Shown here: piece by piece, positions 10,198-18,316 of the stretch
How positions within the stretch are numbered: position 1 is the stretch's first letter
How the letters are laid out: each line of letters opens with the position of its first letter
NCBI RefSeq assembly: GCF_026262505.1
Contig: NC_067206.1
Span: 38,391,660 to 38,455,659, forward strand
Length of the DNA stretch: 64,000 bases
Direction: 5' to 3'
Source: Trichomonas vaginalis G3
Lineage: Eukaryota > Parabasalia > Trichomonadida > Trichomonadidae
Made by a program: the position numbers and the translations under genes
Notes under the pieces: generated by a model
Seen by the model: only the letters and a program-made list of their open reading frames with translations
Told to the model about the DNA's origin: nothing
Database searches by the model: none

Positions 10198-10246
10198 GTG
10201 GAGCCAAAAGTGGCTCGACCTCAAAACAAGCATTTTCTGTATAAAA
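10198..10246 (+). repeat. KilA-N relic with GAGCCA hairpin
   Basis: The hairpin GAGCCA-AAAG-TGGCTC is followed by CTCGACCTCAAAACAAGCAT, which also occurs in copy 2 (26472-26566). There it runs into an open KilA-N coding fragment. Here the middle of that fragment is deleted, so this is a decayed piece of a KilA-N gene between the word elements. Confidence 0.55.
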
Positions 10247-10258
10247 TTCATGAAAATT

Positions 10259-10323
10259 CAAGAGGGTAGAAAAGAGGGTAGAAAACGGGGTAGATATACC
10301 CTTCTACCCTAAAATATATTTTT
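10259..10323 (+). repeat. Palindromic word element 4 (GGGTAGA type)
   Basis: Identical core to element 3 and in the same orientation. It ends 21 bp before the end of the second KilA-N gene. Confidence 0.85.
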
Positions 10324-10343
10324 GTCGAAAAAAAATGGTTCAT

Positions 10344-11006
10344 TTACTCACAATATTTTTGTACAAAACGACCCCAAACTTTTAACTTCTTTTCTGCAGC
10401 TTCTAATGCTATCTTAGCGAGTTCATATTCTCTAAATTCTCTCTTTAAATCTTCTTGTTCCCATTGGTCTAGTTCGTATGGAGAATCTCTATAACCAGAA
10501 CATATCTCACGTTCATGTTCTATTTGTTTTTCATGCATTTTTCTAACTTCTTCTTCAAACAAAGGTTTTGCATTCTCTACTGTATCTTCAAGTTCTTCTT
10601 CATCTAACTTCTCATGAACTTTCTTGTCTATGGAGTCCATAATTTTTCCAACTGCTATACAATATTTTGGAGAAGCCCACATTGCTATATAGTTTACAAG
10701 TCTTGGGTCTACATACATTCCTCTAACCTGTTTGATTTCATCAGGAATTCCTGCATGAATTTTGTATAAAAAGCAACCCGCTTTTTTCCGCGGGTTGGTA
10801 TATTCTTCACAAAATGCCTTAAAATACTCTTCCCAGGACTTATTTTCCAACAACCTTCTAAAGTCCTTCCTAAACTGCTGACACATATTTGTTGCGTTAA
10901 TATAACCATCCATGTCTCTACGTAAGACTTCAATACCGTTGTAAGTGCCTTTTGTGAATGTTTCGCCATTAGATTTGTTCGTGAACGTTTTTGCTTCGAC
11001 TGTCAT
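10344..11006 (-). CDS. KilA-N domain DNA-binding protein (220 aa)
   Basis: The ATG at 11006 (MTVEAKTFTNKSNGE) is chosen because an AT-rich element promoter lies just upstream; an in-frame extension to 11102 would read through minisatellite DNA. The KilA-N signature is clear: GYINATNMCQQFRKDFRRLL, then GMYVDPRLVNYIAMWASPKY. A charged coiled coil fills the C-terminus. At about 10775-10796 the coding sequence holds a hairpin (AACCCGC...GCGGGTT) that has a differently spelled palindrome at the same place in copy 2. It is probably a sequence-specific DNA binder. Confidence 0.85.
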   Translation of the reverse strand: MTVEAKTFTNKSNGETFTKGTYNGIEVLRRDMDGYINATNMCQQFRKDFRRLLENKSWEEYFKAFCEEYTNPRKKAGCFLYKIHAGIPDEIKQVRGMYVDPRLVNYIAMWASPKYCIAVGKIMDSIDKKVHEKLDEEELEDTVENAKPLFEEEVRKMHEKQIEHEREICSGYRDSPYELDQWEQEDLKREFREYELAKIALEAAEKKLKVWGRFVQKYCE

Positions 11007-11040
11007 TTCAGTTCTTACAATAAAAATAAAAAATATTTTT

Positions 11041-11340
11041 TGGTGGGACGTCGGACATCCGTTTGTGTCCTGTCGGAAGGAAGAACTTTTCCTGTCGGAC
11101 ATCCGTTTGTGTCCTGTCGGAAGGAAGAACTTTTTCTGTCGGAAGGAAGAACTTTTCCTGAAGTTCGACAGGAAAAGTTCTCAATTTTCGAAAATTTGAA
11201 TGGTTTACGGACGGACAACTGGAAGAACTTTTCCTGTCGGAAGGAAGAACTTTTCCTGTCGGAAGGAAGAACTTTTCCTGTCTGATGGAAGGACTTTTCC
11301 TGTCTGATGGAAGAACTTTTCCTGTCAGTAGCAGTACTGC
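11041..11340. repeat. Minisatellite cassette B (GGAAGGA/CTTTTCCTGT units)
   Basis: It shares with cassette A the left start (GTCGGACATCCGTTTGTGTC), the 18-22 bp GTCGGAAGGAAGAACTTTTC units and the inner ttctcaattttcgaaaattt core, and then repeats to about 11335. It begins directly upstream of the second KilA-N gene's promoter. Confidence 0.8.
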
Positions 11341-11368
11341 TAGTAGCAGAGATTTTTATCGTCCAACT

Positions 11369-11488
11369 TTACAAATGTAAACTCCTATCGTTCTATTTTC
11401 TTCACTAGGGTCTAACACCAAAGTAACCTTACAAATGTAAACTTATATCGTTCTATTTTCTTCACTAGGGTCTAACACCAAAGTAACC
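11369..11488. repeat. Two-copy 60-bp tandem repeat
   Basis: A 60-bp unit beginning ttacaaatgtaaact and ending aaagtaacc occurs twice with about two differences. It lies between minisatellite B and the tRNA-like sequence. I see no coding capacity. Confidence 0.8.
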
Positions 11489-11527
11489 TATGTACATGAA
11501 ATTTCACTGCATAAAAGGAAAAAACCT

Positions 11528-11601
11528 GCGCGAATCGGGATTTGAACCGAGGTCTTCGACGTCTGTAGCGAGGTAGCCCATACCACTGAGCTATGAGCCG
11601 C
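11528..11601 (-). tRNA. tRNA-like sequence, probably degenerate
   Basis: On the minus strand a perfect A box (TAGCTCAGTGG) and a perfect B box (GGTTCAAATCC) are spaced as in a tRNA gene. The D stem (GCTC/GGGC) pairs. The T arm pairs only with an 8-nt loop, the anticodon stem has mismatches, and the acceptor ends pair for only three bases. The likely anticodon loop is CTACAGA. This is a tRNA pseudogene or a Pol III promoter module carried by the Maverick. Confidence 0.45.
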
Positions 11602-11718
11602 TTGCATATTTTTAAGTAAAATATAGTATATTTGTCATACAGTGAAGGATGACCAAACTTAAAAAAAATAAAACTAAAATATATTTTTTTCTATCTTAAG
11701 GAAATTCATGAAAATTCA

Positions 11719-11781
11719 AGAGGGTAGAAAAGAGGGTAGAAAACGGGGTAGATATACCCTTCTACCCTAAAATATATTTTT
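11719..11781 (+). repeat. Palindromic word element 5 (GGGTAGA type)
   Basis: The core is the same as in elements 3 and 4, with the leader CTATCTTAAGGAAATTCATG at 11691-11710. It touches the stop codon of the next minus-strand gene, so it could also act in 3'-end formation. Confidence 0.85.
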
Positions 11782-12641
11782 CAATACTTTTTCAGCACTT
11801 CTCCGTAGTTATATATGAAAGACAATTCGAGATAAAAGTCGTAGTACAATGGAACAATATGCTGCACACCGTTTGTTGTGAACCAGACTTGAAAGTCAGA
11901 GAAACTGTTACTAGGTGGTTCGTAGAATTTAGAAGCAAAGTCATAAAAGTCCTTACCAATACAAAGAAAACTATTGTTGCTTGAACTGAAACTTGCATGA
12001 CACATGACATTTTGAGGGTCAAACACGTTTCTATAAACTGTCAAATCTGTTGGTGGGCGTATAAACCAGAACGGACCGTCAGGTGGTAATGGTTCGTTCT
12101 GGTTTAGTAACCGAAGAAATTGTGCCCAAGAACGTTTGTCTACTTGCCAAAATAAAAACTGTGTATCTCTTGGAGGGTTATTTTCAATCCTTTGAAATGA
12201 AACTGTGGAGTTCATCTTGTCATATTCTAGTTTCAGATAGTATGTTCCATTTAGTAAAGAATCGTATTTTTCTTGAAATTCCCAGTAGTATTTGTTTATT
12301 TGAGTTTGAAAGTCATTTAGAGTCTTCTCAAGACTTTCGTCTGAACGAACTGTAAAGATTCTCATTTCATCAAATTTGTCTATTAGACCATCAGAACCTC
12401 TATACTGCCCATGAAAATATACTGCGAACATAAATGCGTTCGTTCTTTTTGAAAACAAAACTCTTCTAAATCCTATTGCCTTTGCATCTGAAGGACTTTG
12501 AAGCCAACGAATTGGAAAGTCAAAGCGGTAGGAGCCGGATGAAATTTCTTCATCTGATATAGTCCTACCAGCGTTTGTAAAGATATAGTCTAACGGTTTT
12601 GTATCTGCTACTTTTGTTCTTTGTTTTTCAACCTGAAACAT
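11781..12641 (-). CDS. Maverick structural candidate, paralogue of the 18335 gene
   Basis: This intact 286-residue protein is beta-rich. It shares with the 282-residue product at 18335-19183 a clear common architecture: TKPLDYIFTN near the N-terminus, RWLQSPSDAKAIGFRR, and a conserved end FYEPPSNSFSDFQVWFTTNG plus FYLELSFIYNY. A third copy lies in Maverick 2 (26872-27729). Two diverged paralogues per element and beta-rich composition suggest a virion component such as a minor capsid or fibre-base protein (inference). The family has no name that I recognise. Confidence 0.75.
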   Translation of the reverse strand: MFQVEKQRTKVADTKPLDYIFTNAGRTISDEEISSGSYRFDFPIRWLQSPSDAKAIGFRRVLFSKRTNAFMFAVYFHGQYRGSDGLIDKFDEMRIFTVRSDESLEKTLNDFQTQINKYYWEFQEKYDSLLNGTYYLKLEYDKMNSTVSFQRIENNPPRDTQFLFWQVDKRSWAQFLRLLNQNEPLPPDGPFWFIRPPTDLTVYRNVFDPQNVMCHASFSSSNNSFLCIGKDFYDFASKFYEPPSNSFSDFQVWFTTNGVQHIVPLYYDFYLELSFIYNYGEVLKKY

Positions 12642-12698
12642 TTAATATATGTAAAAATATACTGTTTTAAAAAATGTTTTAAAATGGTATGCAATGTT

Positions 12699-14843
12699 TT
12701 ATTTCATGCAATGTTTTATTTCTGTGCCGTCTTCAAGCACACCCCAGTACTTACGCTTGGATATTACATGAACTTCGGAAAATACCTTGTCTAGCTTAAA
12801 AAGGCCCATTTTCTCACCGACTAAACCCATTTCAATGAGTTTGTTATAGCCTTCCTCGTTCGTCATGAGTGCGTCAATGTTCTCATAGTATACCTTCACT
12901 TTGGATTTAACCTCTGAGAAAAATTTGTTGTAGTTGTCAAGGACTGCCTTTGCGAACTGAGGATAAGACCAATGTTCGACAATAGGTTTTACTGTGGTTA
13001 CTAAGCCACCTTGACCTTGAGTAAATTCGTACTTTAAAACAAAAGGAGAAAACCTTTCAACAAAGTTGTCGACCTTCTCATAGTGTTTACTCTTCATCTT
13101 TTGAGGTTTTTTAATAGAATATCCCCATGTCGAGTTCATAAGCAATTTGATTGTCATTGCAAGTTTGGGATTTGAAGCTTTCCTAATATCATACAGTTGT
13201 TGTATGACTTTTCCAACTGTATAGTTCCTTCCCGGGAACTCACCATCTTCGTTTGGAATTCCAGTCGGGATATATTGGACGAACCTCATGTACGCAGCGT
13301 TAAGGTCGACATAGTATATTTTTTCGTATGAGTCGAACTTATCGCATCCAATCGGACCAGTTTTTGGAAATTCAAGCGAGTCTCTTATCTTCTGAGAAAC
13401 CTCGCCTGTTATCTCATAAACATCGTCAAAGCAACCTGTTTCATATAAAACCTTCTGACCTAACTCTGATGCTCTCCAATACAATTTGACGTCAATTGGA
13501 TGTCTCAATGGAAGTTTGTTTATAGCATCTTGAAGTTCTTGCAACCTCATTGGAAGTTCTTCTGGTTCAGGTTGGTATCCGAACAATCCAACTCCTTTTG
13601 GAACTGTGTACTTCTTTTGTGCTATAACTTTGTCTGGAACAACTTTTGGTCTTGCTAACAGTGAAAAGTTTGTTTCGTCTTTTGGTACAAAAGTTTCTGT
13701 CAGCTTGTCATCTGGAATTGGTTCCAACAAACCTTTCTCGAAAAGAATGTTAACAGCTCTGACAATGTTGCACTTGCCTTTTCCGAACATAAGACTTTCG
13801 TTCAACATGAAGTGGTTGTGGACAATTACAATCTTCAACCATGGTAAGTCTTTGTCAACAACATAGTCGTCATGTGAAGAACCTTTAGCTGTAGGTATGT
13901 TAACGCGGATATTGACATTTGCCAACGGTGCAATTTTTGACAATTGCCCTCTGAGAATGTACCTTGTTTTCACACATGACTCAAGATACTTCATCTTCTC
14001 TTCTGTAACAAGACCAGAGTTCCTGAGACATGTAAGAATGCAAGGTTCGTTGACAATTGTTTCAATTGAATTGTAAATTCCATACCTTGTCAAGTCAATG
14101 TCAGACTTATTTATGAACGGGAAGTATCCAGCATGTTGTCTGACTGCTTGAGGGTTATGTTGGTACCATTCGAACTTGACACTTACAATTCCTTCAATTG
14201 CATTCAAAATGTCTGAGTCGGAGTCAAACATTTGTTCTCTCTTTGTAGTCTTGAAAGCGTCAAGAAGTTGTGCGGCTGTTGTGACATTGCCATGTGCATA
14301 GTAAATATGACCATCTAAATCTGTTACGGTTAGTCTGAGATTGTATCCTTTCTTATTTCCGTCTTGTATGGCAGCAAGTACACCCATGAAGCCTTCTTTG
14401 TTCTTTCCTTCGTCAAAGTTTACTGTAAAGGTTCGACCAGATGTAATTTGACTTCTAACTTCACGATACTTTTCATATGCATATCTTGTTCTTTCCATGG
14501 GAGCATGACCATCCTCTGCACTACCTTTTTTCCTTCTCAAAGGATGCAATTGTTCGTCATGTTTCCAGTAGAATCTGGCAAAGCCGTCGTGTCCTTCAAC
14601 TTGAGGTTCACTAACATCGAAAGGCATGTCCATAAGACGTTCTTCTTCTAACCTCTCTAGTCTGTTTGGATAATTTGCACGTGCTGTTTCCAAATCCATT
14701 TCGTAGGTCAGACCAGCCAGTTTGTCATAGACTTTTATGGGTCTTCCCTTCCTATATTTAAACTTCTTCGAAACTCTCCAACCATATCTTTGTAACTCTG
14801 CTTTTATTCTAGCAGATTTTCTATCCATTCTATACGGAGGCAT
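12699..14843 (-). CDS. DNA polymerase B, protein-primed Polinton type, exonuclease not evident
   Basis: This intact 714-residue protein holds polymerase motif A as YYVDLNAAYMRF, motif B as KLLMNSTWGYSIKKP and motif C as VYYENIDALMTN. The N-terminal region NEPCILTCLRNSGL and the later IVIVHNHFMLNE match the usual segment before the exonuclease domain of Polinton polymerases. After it no DFET-like Exo I, GFNS-like Exo II or Exo III motif is visible. In motif C the canonical first aspartate is asparagine while the second is kept. It probably replicates the element, but proofreading may be lost. The polymerase at 56277-59781 has all three exonuclease motifs. Confidence 0.85.
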   Translation of the reverse strand: MPPYRMDRKSARIKAELQRYGWRVSKKFKYRKGRPIKVYDKLAGLTYEMDLETARANYPNRLERLEEERLMDMPFDVSEPQVEGHDGFARFYWKHDEQLHPLRRKKGSAEDGHAPMERTRYAYEKYREVRSQITSGRTFTVNFDEGKNKEGFMGVLAAIQDGNKKGYNLRLTVTDLDGHIYYAHGNVTTAAQLLDAFKTTKREQMFDSDSDILNAIEGIVSVKFEWYQHNPQAVRQHAGYFPFINKSDIDLTRYGIYNSIETIVNEPCILTCLRNSGLVTEEKMKYLESCVKTRYILRGQLSKIAPLANVNIRVNIPTAKGSSHDDYVVDKDLPWLKIVIVHNHFMLNESLMFGKGKCNIVRAVNILFEKGLLEPIPDDKLTETFVPKDETNFSLLARPKVVPDKVIAQKKYTVPKGVGLFGYQPEPEELPMRLQELQDAINKLPLRHPIDVKLYWRASELGQKVLYETGCFDDVYEITGEVSQKIRDSLEFPKTGPIGCDKFDSYEKIYYVDLNAAYMRFVQYIPTGIPNEDGEFPGRNYTVGKVIQQLYDIRKASNPKLAMTIKLLMNSTWGYSIKKPQKMKSKHYEKVDNFVERFSPFVLKYEFTQGQGGLVTTVKPIVEHWSYPQFAKAVLDNYNKFFSEVKSKVKVYYENIDALMTNEEGYNKLIEMGLVGEKMGLFKLDKVFSEVHVISKRKYWGVLEDGTEIKHCMK

Positions 14844-14873
14844 TTTTATAAAAATAAAAAAATATTTTTTTCT

Positions 14874-15458
14874 TTACTTAACATAACCTCCCGCTGCCAT
14901 AAGCCTTTGACGCCAACCCATACCAGCTAATGAAGGTTGGCTTGGTTTAGTTTGAAAACTAACCTTTGGTTTTGGTTTATCTTCAGTTTTTGGTTTTTCT
15001 TCTTCTATCGGTTTTTCGTCACTTTTCGGTTCCTCTGACTTTACCTCACTTGCAGGTATGGTTGTGTCGTCAACATCTTCGTAAATATCATATGCCATTT
15101 GTTTTTGTTTTCCTTTCAACTTTTTGTGTTTGTTGTAAAGTTTAGAATATTTCGACTCTAAGTCAATGAGATGTTCTATAATGAACTGTTGGTCAGTGAA
15201 GTAAACTTTTCCATCTGTTGTCTCGAAAGCTCCTTCAGACTTCAATATTTTATTTGTGAGAGTCTGTTTCTTTTTTGAGATACTAGCCGTTCCATTTCTA
15301 TGAAAAGTGACTTTATAGTTAGGGTTTGTATTTCCAGACCTGGCACTTTCTATTATTGAATTTTTCTCTTCATCTGTAAGTTCTTTGACAGGTTTTGACA
15401 ATGGTTCTGAACTTTTTGTTTGTGGTGTCAAATCTACCGTTTCAACTTCTTCGGTCAT
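14874..15458 (-). CDS. Maverick protein of unknown function (194 aa), conserved in copy 2
   Basis: The N-terminus is acidic and disordered (TEEVETVDLTPQTKS). A helical middle holds FTDQQFIIEHLIDLESKYSK, followed by a Pro-Lys-Glu linker and a basic end SLAGMGWRQRLMAAGGYVK. Copy 2 (28557-29141) has the same length with few substitutions, mostly conservative, so it is a maintained gene. The layout of an acidic linker and a basic C-terminus resembles capsid scaffolding or core proteins, but no domain is recognised. The start follows the shared leader TTTTTTACTGAGATGAAATG. Confidence 0.7.
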   Translation of the reverse strand: MTEEVETVDLTPQTKSSEPLSKPVKELTDEEKNSIIESARSGNTNPNYKVTFHRNGTASISKKKQTLTNKILKSEGAFETTDGKVYFTDQQFIIEHLIDLESKYSKLYNKHKKLKGKQKQMAYDIYEDVDDTTIPASEVKSEEPKSDEKPIEEEKPKTEDKPKPKVSFQTKPSQPSLAGMGWRQRLMAAGGYVK

Positions 15459-15477
15459 TTCATCTCAGTAAAAAATT

Positions 15478-15633
15478 TTAGTTTGGTTTGTTTTCAACTG
15501 GTTGTTGTTGTTTTTTAAGTCGGTCTAAAACTTCCTGAGGTATAGGAAGAACTTGACAAACACGTGGTGGTGTAACTGCTGGAAGTCGACAAATCCATCT
15601 TGAACCCATTTGTCTCAATGCTGTATTGTTCAT
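15478..15633 (-). CDS. Conserved Maverick microprotein (51 aa)
   Basis: A short frame MNNTALRQMGSRWICRLPAV... ends in a QQQPVENKPN tail. Copy 2 (29161-29313) has the same frame with an in-frame 3-nt deletion (TPPRVC against TQRVC), which argues for coding. It shares its leader TTTTTTACTGAGATGAAATG with the upstream 194-residue gene, and the two leaders are nearly identical. Function unknown. Confidence 0.65.
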   Translation of the reverse strand: MNNTALRQMGSRWICRLPAVTPPRVCQVLPIPQEVLDRLKKQQQPVENKPN

Positions 15634-15652
15634 TTCATCTCAGTAAAAAATT

Positions 15653-16054
15653 TTACATTCCCCAAGTTTGAGGCGGTTGAGGTTGGTTGTTGTTTACCCA
15701 TTGTTGTGCATGGTTATATCCTCTGTTAAAGAATCTTTCACCTTGGTCCATGTAGTGCCCTGCTTGGTTATAGTAGTCATTTGCTTTGTTATAGTAGTTT
15801 CCTGCTTGTCTTCCTACATTGTCCATCCATCCTTGAACTTTTCCTCTTGTTTCAGGATTTGGAATAAGATTTGCTGCATCTCGTGCTACATCCCAACCTT
15901 TCTGTACAGTTTGTATAATAGGTTGTGCTTTCTCTTTAAGTATACCTAATGTACTCAAAATCTTCCTTCCAACTCCAAATACACCTCTGGCTATTGTTCC
16001 CACTGCGGGCAAAAATCTGGATGCAACTCCTGCTAATGCGCCAAATAAACCCAT
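15653..16054 (-). CDS. Glycine-rich amphipathic protein, pVI-like candidate (133 aa)
   Basis: The first 45 residues form a hydrophobic-basic amphipathic stretch with MGLFGALAGVASRFLPAVGT and FGVGRKILSTLGILK. The rest is asparagine/tyrosine-rich (NYYNKANDYYNQAGHYMDQG). The start resembles the membrane-active proteins of adenovirus-like virions and the second such protein at 19188. It lies divergently 17 bp from the integrase start. A capsid-associated membrane-disrupting role is inference from composition. Confidence 0.65.
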   Translation of the reverse strand: MGLFGALAGVASRFLPAVGTIARGVFGVGRKILSTLGILKEKAQPIIQTVQKGWDVARDAANLIPNPETRGKVQGWMDNVGRQAGNYYNKANDYYNQAGHYMDQGERFFNRGYNHAQQWVNNNQPQPPQTWGM

Positions 16055-16071
16055 TTCTTATAGGGTAAAAA

Positions 16072-17030
16072 ATGACGAATCCAAACAAGGACCCGTATGT
16101 TTCTAAAGCAACAAAGAAAGCACTCATGGTAAAAATCTTTAGTTCAACACCAAATGCTTGGTTTATGGATATCTTGGAAAACATTCCGAGGTATAGAGAA
16201 GATGGACCACCATACTGGCTAATATTTGTCGGTCAAAACACAAGATACTGTGAAGCCATACCATTACAGTCCAAAAATATTTTAGATGTGAAAACTGCTT
16301 TGACAATCTTCGTTGACAAATACCATCCAACAAAACTGACATCTGACTGTGAAAGTTCTTTCAAATCAGACGATATTAAAAACTATCTGCGTTCAAAAAA
16401 TGTAAACCAATATTTCATTGTCGACCAAAACCATTCTGCTCTTGGTGTCATTGACAGTTGTATAAAAATCTTAAGAGACTTAAACCAACCACAAGGTGGT
16501 GAAGCAAATGAAATGTCATATGATGACAAATATAGACACTTCTCCCAGGCAAAGATGAGACAAGTTTTAAATATTTACAATAGCCGTAAACAAAAAGGTT
16601 TGGGAAACCACTCCCTGAAGAAATGAAAAACAACCCCGACTTAGAGAAAGACTATATATTTAATAGTTTAGTCAAAAGAGACAAACAAGAAAGAATGCCA
16701 GGCTTCAAACTTAAGAAAGGTGACAAAGTAAAAATAGAAATACCTAAACGCGACCCATATGAAAATACTATTGACTATGACAACAATGGGAACTCGACAG
16801 GTACTCACGTTCGTGTTCGTAAAAATAGAAGAAAGTATACAAGAGAATATTATGAAGTTTTAGGCAAACATGGCAAAATGTACACACTGCAAGCAGAAGA
16901 TAAAACTACTATTGTCAGACCTCGTTTCAAACTTGTCAAAGTTCAAGGTGGTATACTTTCAAAGACAGTTCCTAACAAATATAAGACAACTCCTGACGAA
17001 TATGCTAAAGAAGTTGAAAATGACGACTAA
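16072..17030 (+). pseudogene. Maverick retroviral-type integrase, one frameshift
   Basis: The catalytic core holds the first acid in NAWFMDILENIP, the second in KLTSDCESSFKSD and the third in HSALGVIDSCIKIL, where Asp replaces the usual Glu, giving DD35D spacing. The frame breaks near 16616 (one C lacking compared with copy 2) and continues to 17030 with a basic SH3/chromo-like domain (LKKGDKVKIEIPKRDPYE). There is no HHCC zinc domain at the N-terminus. It would insert the element ends into target DNA. The last 4 nt overlap the convergent fibre gene. Confidence 0.85.
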
Positions 17031-18316
17031 GCAATTCTATACCATGCGTAAACTGTCATGTAAGGTGGCATGTAGTCTTTACTTTGTCCCGTTGTTTGCG
17101 TATACCCTGAAACGCGATGTGTATGGTTTCCTCCTCCCTCAGTGTTACTCCAGTAACAATCTATAGCAAACTTAACGTTGTCTTTAACATCATATCCTTT
17201 ACCTTTTGTCATTCCTGACCAATCCCAATATCTATGCTTATGCCAACCTGCTTGAGATGTACTTAAATCTATGTAGTGACTGTGTGCAGGTAAATTTTCA
17301 CCTGAAATCGTTTTACTTCCACCTGTTTCCTTTGAAGAGTTTGCACAATACAAAAACCTGTCGACTATTTGAGTCCAAGTTCCAAAACCAAGTACTACTT
17401 CTGGTCTGGTAGAGTTCATTGACGTATAAATAGAACCTATAGGATATACTGTTTGAAGTATTTCTGTCTTTAATGTTTGAAGCTCTGTTTTGTCTGCTTT
17501 TTTATATAACTTTTCTTCAAGTTCATTTACGTCAGAGATGCTATGTCTATGATATTTTTGTGGGTATGTTCCTTCTGTCCATGCGAAAATACGTTCTTTT
17601 GTTGCATCTACATATCCTTTTATCCATGTCGAGTCTGCTTTTGTATTCCTTAACTCTGTAACACCTTTCTCAAGCTCTTTCAACTGTTGTCCATCTTCCA
17701 TTAAACCTCTGGTATGACTTGAAACCGTTTGTGCCAACATATCTACAGTTTCTTTATCCGCTTTAAGGTCTAAACATCCTGAAACCCACCCTGTATTGGC
17801 TTTACCTTCTAAAATCTTCGATGTCCGTTCATTATACCATTCAACCCTTTCTTTAATTTCATTGTCTTTTTCATCCACATATTCCTTATCTGCCTTCTTC
17901 ACTAACCCACTAGCCAGATATGCTAACTCATCGTCAACATACTCTTTGTCAGCTTTCTTTTCAACATCCTCTTTTGTTGCATATGTTGCATCTGCTCTGT
18001 CATGTTCTTCTTGAACTTTTTCAATGACATACTCTTTGTCAGCTTTGTTGTCAATATCTGCTTTCAAAAGAAGTTCTTTTATAGGCTTCTCGTTTAAAGT
18101 TCCTTTTGTTGGATTTACACAGACAGTATGGTTCTTACTGTCTTGAAACAGAAACTCATCTGTCATTGGGTTTAATGTCAGTTTTAAGTTTCCTTCTTTC
18201 AATGACTCAGATATCTTAGAATAGTTTGAAAAGTTTGTTGTGTTCTTATTTAGAGCTTGCAAAATGAGTTGTCGGTTGTGTTGTATTTCTCTCATAGACG
18301 CTGTTTCTTTCGACAT
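17027..18316 (-). CDS. Phage-like tail-fibre/collar protein (429 aa)
   Basis: This intact protein has an N-terminal anchor and a shaft of repeated ADKEYV units (residues about 85-200) that look like trimeric fibre repeats. The C-terminal collar-type head contains GSIYTSMNSTRPEVVLGFGT, GENLPAHSHYIDLS, NHTHRVSGYTQTTG and MPPYMTVYAWYRI. The head is the phage tail-collar/microcystin-dependent-protein type. It is probably a receptor-binding fibre of the Maverick virion. It starts 18 bp from the divergent 282-residue gene. Copies at 30705-31749 and 62968-64000 keep both ends but differ in the middle. Confidence 0.8.
   Translation of the reverse strand: MSKETASMREIQHNRQLILQALNKNTTNFSNYSKISESLKEGNLKLTLNPMTDEFLFQDSKNHTVCVNPTKGTLNEKPIKELLLKADIDNKADKEYVIEKVQEEHDRADATYATKEDVEKKADKEYVDDELAYLASGLVKKADKEYVDEKDNEIKERVEWYNERTSKILEGKANTGWVSGCLDLKADKETVDMLAQTVSSHTRGLMEDGQQLKELEKGVTELRNTKADSTWIKGYVDATKERIFAWTEGTYPQKYHRHSISDVNELEEKLYKKADKTELQTLKTEILQTVYPIGSIYTSMNSTRPEVVLGFGTWTQIVDRFLYCANSSKETGGSKTISGENLPAHSHYIDLSTSQAGWHKHRYWDWSGMTKGKGYDVKDNVKFAIDCYWSNTEGGGNHTHRVSGYTQTTGQSKDYMPPYMTVYAWYRIA

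Noticed and set aside
10945-11102. N-terminal extension of the second KilA-N protein upstream of 11006
   Set aside because: The extension translates minisatellite sequence and ignores the AT-rich promoter and ATG at 11006.
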